The notes under the pieces were generated by a model. The model did no database searches and was not told the origin of the DNA. It saw nothing but the letters and a program-made list of their open reading frames with translations. A program made the position numbers and the translations under genes. DNA of 64,000 bases from JBBSBL01 sp963735885. Its GTDB lineage: Bacteria; Actinomycetota; Thermoleophilia; Solirubrobacterales; Solirubrobacteraceae. The stretch lies in NCBI GenBank assembly GCA_963735885.1, contig CAVTMP010000010.1, forward strand, positions 124,001 to 188,000, in the 5' to 3' direction. Of this stretch, positions 59,451-64,000 are shown in pieces (the stretch's first letter is position 1; the number at the start of each line of letters is the position of its first letter).

Positions 59451-59705
59451 TCAGCCGTCGCGGGCCAGACGGGCGCGCAGGCGGTCGAGCGGCCGGGCGA
59501 GCCCGGCCGCGAGCCGGTAGCGGCGGGTGCGGCGCAGCGCGTCGACGCGCGCGTCCGCGTCGGCGGCACGCCGCTCGGCGCGGTGGTGGGCGAGCACCAG
59601 ATCGCGGCCCGCCGGCCCGAGCCCCTCCGGCGGGGCGCCGAGGTCCGCGCGCAACCGCCCAGGACTGAAGACCCGGGCGCGACGGGCACGGCGGGCCAAC
59701 TCCAT
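59451..59705 (-). CDS. Small Arg/Ala-rich hypothetical protein
   Basis: 84-aa ORF, ATG 59703-59705, divergent from the luciferase-like gene. Sequence is Arg-rich and probably helical (MELARRARRARVFSPGRL, then ALRRTRRYRLAAGL). It has no known domain. It may be genuine because it fills the gap between two genes without internal stops, but in this GC-rich DNA such ORFs also occur by chance. Confidence 0.35.
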   Translation of the reverse strand: MELARRARRARVFSPGRLRADLGAPPEGLGPAGRDLVLAHHRAERRAADADARVDALRRTRRYRLAAGLARPLDRLRARLARDG

Positions 59706-59726
59706 GGCGTACGCTGCGCGCGCCTG

Positions 59727-60581
59727 ATGGACTTCGGCCTCGCGATCTTCCCCACCGACGAGACGCCCGCGCCGGCGGAGCTGGCGCGCCTGGCCGAGGC
59801 GCGGGGCTTCGAGTCGCTCTTCTTCCCGGAGCACACCCACATCCCGGTGAGCCGGCGAACGGCGTATCCGCCGGGCGGCGAGCTGCCCCGCGAGTACACG
59901 CGCACCCTCGATCCGTTCGTCGCGCTCACCGCCGCCGCCGCGGCCACCGAGCGCCTGCGCGTCGGGACGGGGATCTGCCTCGTGGCCCAGCGCGATCCGA
60001 TCATCACCGCGAAGGCCGTCGCCACGCTCGACCGCGTCTCCGGCGGCCGCCTCGAGCTCGGGGTGGGCGCCGGCTGGAACGAGGAGGAGATGGAGGACCA
60101 CGGCGTCGACCCGCGGACCCGCTTCGGCCGGATGCGCGAGCACGTCGAGGCGATGAAGGCGCTGTGGACGCAGGACGAGGCGAGCTTCGCGGGCCGCCAC
60201 GTGCGCTTCGAGCCGACCTGGGCGTGGCCCAAGCCGGTCCAGTCGCCGCACCCGCCGATCCTGGTCGGCGGCAACGGTCGCACGGTCCTCGACCGCGTCG
60301 TCGCCTACGGCGACGCCTGGTACCCGAATCGCTTCGGCGACGAGGACCGGATGATCGCCCGGATCGCGTCGCTGCGCGACCGCGCGGCCGCGGCCGGCCG
60401 CGACCCGATCCCGACCACGCTCCAGCTCGCGCCGACCGAGCCCGAGCTGATCGGTCGCTACGCGCGCGCCGGGGTGACCCGCGGCCTGTGGTACCTGCCC
60501 ACGGGGCCGCCCGAGAAGCTCGAGGCCGCGCTCGAGCGCTACACCGCGGTGAAGGACGCCTACGCCGCGGCGGGCGCCTGA
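59727..60581 (+). CDS. LLM-class F420-dependent oxidoreductase
   Basis: 284-aa luciferase-like (beta/alpha)8 oxidoreductase of the TIGR03619-type F420 branch. Features: MDFGLAIFPTDETPAPAELA, ESLFFPEHTHIPVSRRT, ERLRVGTGICLVAQRDPI, ELGVGAGWNEEEMEDHGVDP (a family hallmark) and PPILVGGNGRTVLDRVVAYG. F420 use is inferred from the subgroup; substrate unknown. ATG 59727 follows a TACGCT box at 11 nt, less regular than the others. Convergent with the following acyl-CoA-dehydrogenase-fold gene. Confidence 0.92.
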   Translation: MDFGLAIFPTDETPAPAELARLAEARGFESLFFPEHTHIPVSRRTAYPPGGELPREYTRTLDPFVALTAAAAATERLRVGTGICLVAQRDPIITAKAVATLDRVSGGRLELGVGAGWNEEEMEDHGVDPRTRFGRMREHVEAMKALWTQDEASFAGRHVRFEPTWAWPKPVQSPHPPILVGGNGRTVLDRVVAYGDAWYPNRFGDEDRMIARIASLRDRAAAAGRDPIPTTLQLAPTEPELIGRYARAGVTRGLWYLPTGPPEKLEAALERYTAVKDAYAAAGA

Positions 60582-60599
60582 GCCGCCGGCTCCCGGCTC

Positions 60600-61778
60600 C
60601 TAGAGCTGCGCGGTGTCGGTCGGGACGCCGAGCGCCACCCGCCCGGCGAGCTCCCATGTGGCCGGGCCGACGAGCATGTGCTGCGTGGCGACGTGGAGGT
60701 CGCGGTGGCGGCGCTGGAGCGGGCTCGACGCGTAGACCGCCGTGCCGCCGGCGAGCGCGTACATCGCGTCGGTCGCCTCGGTCGCCGCGCCCATCGCGTG
60801 GCTCGCCGCGCGTCGGAGCGCCGCGCGCGCGGCGACGGCCACCTCGCCGCGCTCGCGCGCCTGGGCCCACGCCGCGGCGACGGCCTCGCGGACCAGCGCC
60901 CGCGCGGCGTCGACCGCGGCCTGCGCCCGCGCGACGCGCGCCTGGGTGTCGGCGCGCGCGGCGAGCGGCTTCGCCGACCCGGTCGGCGTCTTGCCCGCGG
61001 CGAGGGCGGCCAGGTCGTCGATCGCGGCGCCGGCGATCCCGAGGCCGACCGCCCCGATCGCGAGGGCGAGCAGGCCGAAGGGCGGAAAGGCATAGAGGGC
61101 ACCCTCGGCCACCGGCACGTCGGAGAGCAGCGACGCGGTCCGCGCGGCGGGCAGGCGGGCATCGTCGAGCGCGATGTCGTGGCTGCCGGTGCCGCGCAGG
61201 CCGGCGACGTCCCAGGTGTCGTGCACCGCGTAGGCGTCGGCGGGGAACAGCGCGAGGCGGACATCGGGCGCGCCGGAGGCGAGCCGCCGCACATCGTCGC
61301 CGTCCTCGACCAGGCACCCGCCCATCAGCCACGTGGCGTGGCCGCAGCCGCTCGCGAAGCGCCACCGCCCGCTCACCCGGAAGCCGTCGCCGTCCGGCAC
61401 CGCGCGCCCCATGGGCGCGAACACGCCCCCGACGACGGACCCCGGATCGCCGTAGACCTCCCGGGCGACGTCCGGCGCGAGGTAGGCGGCGAGCATCCCG
61501 GCGGTCCCGCACACCGCGACGATCCACGCCGCCGCGGCGTCGCCCGCGGCCAGCGCCTCGACCGCGTCGAGGAAGGCCTGCGGCTCGACCTCGAGGCCTC
61601 CGGCGCCCGCGGGCACGAGCCCGCGCACGAGCCCCGCGTCCACGATCGCCGCCATCACGGGGTCGGCGAGGCGGCGGTCGCGTTCCCCCGTCCCCGCGTG
61701 CTCGGCCGCGAGCGGCGCCAGGCCCCGCGCCGTCCGGGCGGGCTCGCGCCTCGTCGCTGCCGTGGCCGCCGGCGCCAT
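60600..61778 (-). CDS. Acyl-CoA dehydrogenase-fold flavoprotein (HsaA/hydroxylase-like)
   Basis: 392-aa protein of the acyl-CoA dehydrogenase superfamily. It resembles the flavin-dependent hydroxylase/oxidase subgroup (HsaA- or pigment-hydroxylase-like) more than true beta-oxidation enzymes. It has EHAGTGERDRRLADPVMAAI and the FAD-loop region SGRWRFASGCGHATWLMGG, lacks the usual GTSEIQR end, and has a C-terminal RRHRDLHVATQHMLVG block. ATG 61778 preferred because GATGAT stands 7 nt upstream, the same arrangement as the cyclase. A reduced-flavin partner would be expected; none is adjacent. Confidence 0.82.
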   Translation of the reverse strand: MAPAATAATRREPARTARGLAPLAAEHAGTGERDRRLADPVMAAIVDAGLVRGLVPAGAGGLEVEPQAFLDAVEALAAGDAAAAWIVAVCGTAGMLAAYLAPDVAREVYGDPGSVVGGVFAPMGRAVPDGDGFRVSGRWRFASGCGHATWLMGGCLVEDGDDVRRLASGAPDVRLALFPADAYAVHDTWDVAGLRGTGSHDIALDDARLPAARTASLLSDVPVAEGALYAFPPFGLLALAIGAVGLGIAGAAIDDLAALAAGKTPTGSAKPLAARADTQARVARAQAAVDAARALVREAVAAAWAQARERGEVAVAARAALRRAASHAMGAATEATDAMYALAGGTAVYASSPLQRRHRDLHVATQHMLVGPATWELAGRVALGVPTDTAQL

Positions 61779-61911
61779 CGCGGCGATCATCGCAGACCGG
61801 CGCGGGGGCGAGGCGGCCACCCGAGCCGGAGCCGCGCCGGGGTTTAAGCCTGGCGTGACCGCAGCCTTAGACGCGCACCGCATCGTCGTCGTCGTCAACG
61901 TTTCCACGACC

Positions 61912-61918
61912 AAGGAGG
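61912..61918 (+). promoter_or_regulatory. Strong ribosome binding site of the 61-aa gene
   Basis: AAGGAGG, 5 nt before GTG 61924. Fixes the start of the small protein. Confidence 0.8.
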
Positions 61919-61923
61919 TGGCC

Positions 61924-62109
61924 GTGCCGCGCATCATCGTCGAGACCGAGTCGTCCGCTCGCGACGGGCAGGTCCTGCTCACCGAGCGGGTCGTGCCCGC
62001 GCAGATCGAGAGCGAGCACTTCTGCGACCAGCTCATCGAGCGGGTCGGCTGGGCGATCCTCGACGCCGAGGACGCCGAGGTGACGCGTCGCCCGCGACCG
62101 GGCGAGTAG
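61924..62109 (+). CDS. Small conserved-looking protein (61 aa)
   Basis: GTG start set by a perfect AAGGAGG. Sequence: basic-acidic alternating strand, IIVETESSARDGQVLLTERV, then SEHFCDQLIERVGWAILDAE and a basic tail. No signal peptide; one Cys. I do not recognise the family. The good ribosome site and codon bias make it a real gene. It sits between the acyl-CoA-dehydrogenase-fold gene (divergent) and the lactate-type dehydrogenase (convergent). Confidence 0.75.
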   Translation: MPRIIVETESSARDGQVLLTERVVPAQIESEHFCDQLIERVGWAILDAEDAEVTRRPRPGE

Positions 62110-62131
62110 GCGGCGGGCCAGCCGCGAGCGC

Positions 62132-64000
62132 TCAGCCCGGGCTCGCGGCCGCGCCCCCCGCCGGGGGGCGGGTCGCCGCCTCGAGCAGGAAGACGAACGA
62201 GGACCACGGCTCGCCCGTCGCCTGCTGGAGCCCGATCTCGCACGTCCGGTTGCTGCACACGGCGGCGTCGTGCGGGCGGCCGGCGAGCTCGGCGGCCTCG
62301 TCGGCCAGGGCGGCCGCCGGCAGCTCGGGGTGCAGCAGCCCGCGGTCGCCGGCGAAGCCGCAGCACGTGGCCGCCGTCGGCACGTCGACCTCGTCGGCCA
62401 GCGTCCGGGCCACGACCTCGAGCGCCCCGGCGAGGTCGAGGTGGCGGCTGGAGCACGGCGGGTGGACCGCGACGCGGGCGGCGCGGCGGCGGACCTCGAG
62501 CCGCGGCAGCAGCTCGTCATGGGCCCAGGCGATGGAGTCGAGGACCTGCGGCCGGCGGCCCTCGTCGAGGTGGGGGAGCGCGTCGGCGACGATGCCGTGG
62601 GTGCAGGACGTCGCGTCCACGACGACCGGCAGGCGGCCGCCCCCGCTCCACCGCGCGAGCGCCTCGGCGACCTTCCGGGTCGCGAACGCGTGGCCGGCGT
62701 CGTAGCCCTTCGACCCCCAGGGCGTGCCGCAGCAGTGGCCGGCGACGTCGGGCGGGATCCACAACGGCCGTCCGGCGCGCGCGGAGGCCGCCACGAGCGC
62801 GGCGGGGAGGCTGGGCCCCTCGGGCGTCTCGGGCGCCGCGCCGAAGATGCGGTTGATGCAGGCGGGGAAGTACACCGCGGCCGCCCCGTCCCGCCCGGTG
62901 GCGGGCAGCGCCGCCGGCGCGGGCGCCGGCATCTCCGCCGGCCAGGAGGGCACGATCTCGCGGCTCACCGCCGTGCGCACCGCCCGGCTGGCCGCGGCCA
63001 GCGGCCGATCGCCCGCCGCGCGGCGCAGCACGCCCCCTGCGCGCAGGCCACCGCGGGCCGCCCGCTCCACCGCGCTCCAGCGCCGGGCGAGCGCCAGGGC
63101 CGCCCGCTCGGCGGCGGGACCGCGCTGGCTCGCCCGGAGGCGCTTGACCAGTGCTCCGGTGTCGATGCCGACGGGGCACGCGAGCGCGCAGGTGCCGTCG
63201 GCGGCACACGTCTCGAGGCCGTCGTAGGCGAACTCGCGCAGGAGCGCCCGCTGCACCGGCGACCCCTGCGGCTGGCGGACCATCTCGCGCCGGAGCACGA
63301 TCCGCTGGCGCGGCGTCGCCGTCAGATCGCGGCTCGGGCACACGGGCTCGCAGAAGCCGCACTCCACGCAGGCGGTCGCCTCCTCCTCGATCGCCGGGGT
63401 GGTCTGGAGATCGCGCAGGTGGACGCCGGGGTCGCGGTTCAGCACGACGCCGGGCGCGAGCACGCCGTCGGGGTCGGCCAGCGCCTTGACCCGCCACATG
63501 AGCGCGGTGGCCTTCGCGCCCCACTCCCGCTCGACGTACGGGGCCATGTTCAGGCCCGTGCCGTGCTCGGCCTTGAGCGACCCGTCATAGCCGTCCACCA
63601 CGAGTTCGACCAGCTCGCCCATGAACGCCTCGTAGCGATCGCGCTCGCCCGGCTCGCCGAAGGCCGGGGTGAGCATGAAGTGGAGGTTTCCGGCCGACGC
63701 GTGCCCCGCCACGCCGGTGAGGAAGCCGTGCGCGCCGAGCAGGGCCTGGATGTCACGCGCCGACTCGGCGATCCGCGCGGGCGGCACGCACACGTCCTCG
63801 GTGATCAGCGAGGTGCCGGGCGGGCGGAGCTTGCCGACCAGGCCGAACATCCCCTCGCGCACCGTCCACGCGACCGCGATCTCGCGGCGGTCCCGGGTGA
63901 ACGCCGGCGGGCGGAGCAGCGGGTGGCCGGCGAGGATCGCCTCGGCGGCCGCGACCTGCGCGTCGAGGCCGGCGTCGTCGTCCGCGCCGAACTCGACGAG
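62132..64000 (-). CDS. Fused FAD- and Fe-S-binding D-2-hydroxyacid (D-lactate-type) dehydrogenase, 5' end outside window
   Basis: C-terminal part of a large single-chain D-lactate/2-hydroxyglutarate-type dehydrogenase; the N-terminal FAD domain is beyond 64000. Visible: FAD-oxidase_C region (TGVAGHASAGNLHFMLTPAF, KAEHGTGLNMAPYVE), then two 4Fe-4S motifs CVECGFCEPVCP and CAADGTCALACP. Two CCG domains follow (AGHCCGTPWGSKGYD and ATCCGFAGDRGLLHPEL). Fused Dld-type enzymes couple lactate oxidation to the quinone pool. It is functionally parallel to the glcDEF operon but all in one chain. Frame intact in the part seen. Confidence 0.93.
   Translation of the reverse strand, partial: LVEFGADDDAGLDAQVAAAEAILAGHPLLRPPAFTRDRREIAVAWTVREGMFGLVGKLRPPGTSLITEDVCVPPARIAESARDIQALLGAHGFLTGVAGHASAGNLHFMLTPAFGEPGERDRYEAFMGELVELVVDGYDGSLKAEHGTGLNMAPYVEREWGAKATALMWRVKALADPDGVLAPGVVLNRDPGVHLRDLQTTPAIEEEATACVECGFCEPVCPSRDLTATPRQRIVLRREMVRQPQGSPVQRALLREFAYDGLETCAADGTCALACPVGIDTGALVKRLRASQRGPAAERAALALARRWSAVERAARGGLRAGGVLRRAAGDRPLAAASRAVRTAVSREIVPSWPAEMPAPAPAALPATGRDGAAAVYFPACINRIFGAAPETPEGPSLPAALVAASARAGRPLWIPPDVAGHCCGTPWGSKGYDAGHAFATRKVAEALARWSGGGRLPVVVDATSCTHGIVADALPHLDEGRRPQVLDSIAWAHDELLPRLEVRRRAARVAVHPPCSSRHLDLAGALEVVARTLADEVDVPTAATCCGFAGDRGLLHPELPAAALADEAAELAGRPHDAAVCSNRTCEIGLQQATGEPWSSFVFLLEAATRPPAGGAAASPG

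Noticed and set aside
56889..60581. Very long plus-strand frame spanning the AT3 and GMC genes
   Set aside because: Only its last 285 codons, from ATG 59727, match a real family (luciferase-like); the rest is antisense to well-supported genes.
1..64000. CRISPR arrays, tRNA or rRNA genes, insertion sequences
   Set aside because: No regularly spaced repeats with unique spacers, no recognisable tRNA or rRNA segments, and no transposase-like reading frame seen on either strand.

Overview
The window is very GC-rich DNA (mostly G or C in third codon positions, many GTG starts) packed with about 54 genes on both strands. I see no rRNA, tRNA, CRISPR array, insertion sequence or prophage. The gene content points to a free-living aerobic actinobacterium, probably of the Thermoleophilia/Solirubrobacterales type (a judgement from content and style, not a computed placement). 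It includes F420-type luciferase-like and nitroreductase-like enzymes, a class III cyclase fused to an alpha/beta hydrolase, many signal peptides on sugar-active enzymes, and TANNNT boxes a few bases before start codons.

Layout. 1-3922 (minus): TrpB2-like enzyme, VOC protein and hydantoinase HyuA, apparently one operon. 4048-6362 (plus): two overlapping secreted clan-A glycosidase-like genes. 6368-10298 (minus): glycolate oxidase glcD-glcE-glcF. 10336-15986 (minus): F420/quinone-reductase-like protein, secreted sugar dehydrogenase with PKD and Fn3 modules, GAP-family membrane protein, HerA-like ATPase. 16088-20144: hydrolase-cyclase fusion, sugar porter, tocopherol cyclase-like protein. 20313-21809: first member of a secreted, probably beta-propeller family. 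21846-29186: DUF1295 membrane enzyme, acyltransferase, Bcp peroxiredoxin, quinone oxidoreductase, fasciclin protein, SHOCT membrane protein, O-methyltransferase, YugP-like protease. 29287-33858 (plus): membrane-anchored phosphatase-fold protein, CNMP-CBS-DUF294 nucleotidyltransferase, DnaQ-like exonuclease. 33877-43117: GH31, LtrA, MBL hydrolase, lipoprotein, MsrA, acyl-CoA dehydrogenase, REC/Trx-fold/TrxR-like fusion, M14 carboxypeptidase. 43408-49041: GH1 with an EF-hand-like loop, S8 protease, TetR regulator divergent from the second propeller-family gene. 49231-54386: glycosyltransferase, TypA/BipA, eukaryotic-type UGPase, secreted hypothetical. 54558-64000: Baeyer-Villiger-like monooxygenase, truncated TetR, AT3 acyltransferase, GMC oxidoreductase, luciferase-like oxidoreductase, acyl-CoA-dehydrogenase-fold protein, 61-aa protein, and a fused FAD/Fe-S D-2-hydroxyacid dehydrogenase that runs off the window.

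Themes. (1) Oxidation of 2-hydroxyacids, alcohols and acyl-CoAs recurs (GlcDEF, lactate-type dehydrogenase, GMC, acyl-CoA dehydrogenases). (2) Secreted carbohydrate enzymes are numerous (GH31, GH1, clan-A pair, PQQ-type sugar dehydrogenase). (3) Regulation leaves visible marks. At least seventeen genes have a TANNNT box 6-10 nt before the start codon, the pattern of leaderless transcription. Three related inverted repeats of the form TTGRC-N5/6-GYCAA sit upstream of both propeller-family genes and an acyl-CoA dehydrogenase, and one of them is in the promoter of the only complete TetR gene here, suggesting a small regulon.

Caution: many otherwise well-conserved genes (typA, glcE, glcF, hyuA, HerA-like, acyl-CoA dehydrogenase, propeller B and others) are split by one-base shifts, often in G/C runs. 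These look like residual sequencing indels rather than real decay, so coordinates of split genes are given as whole intended genes.
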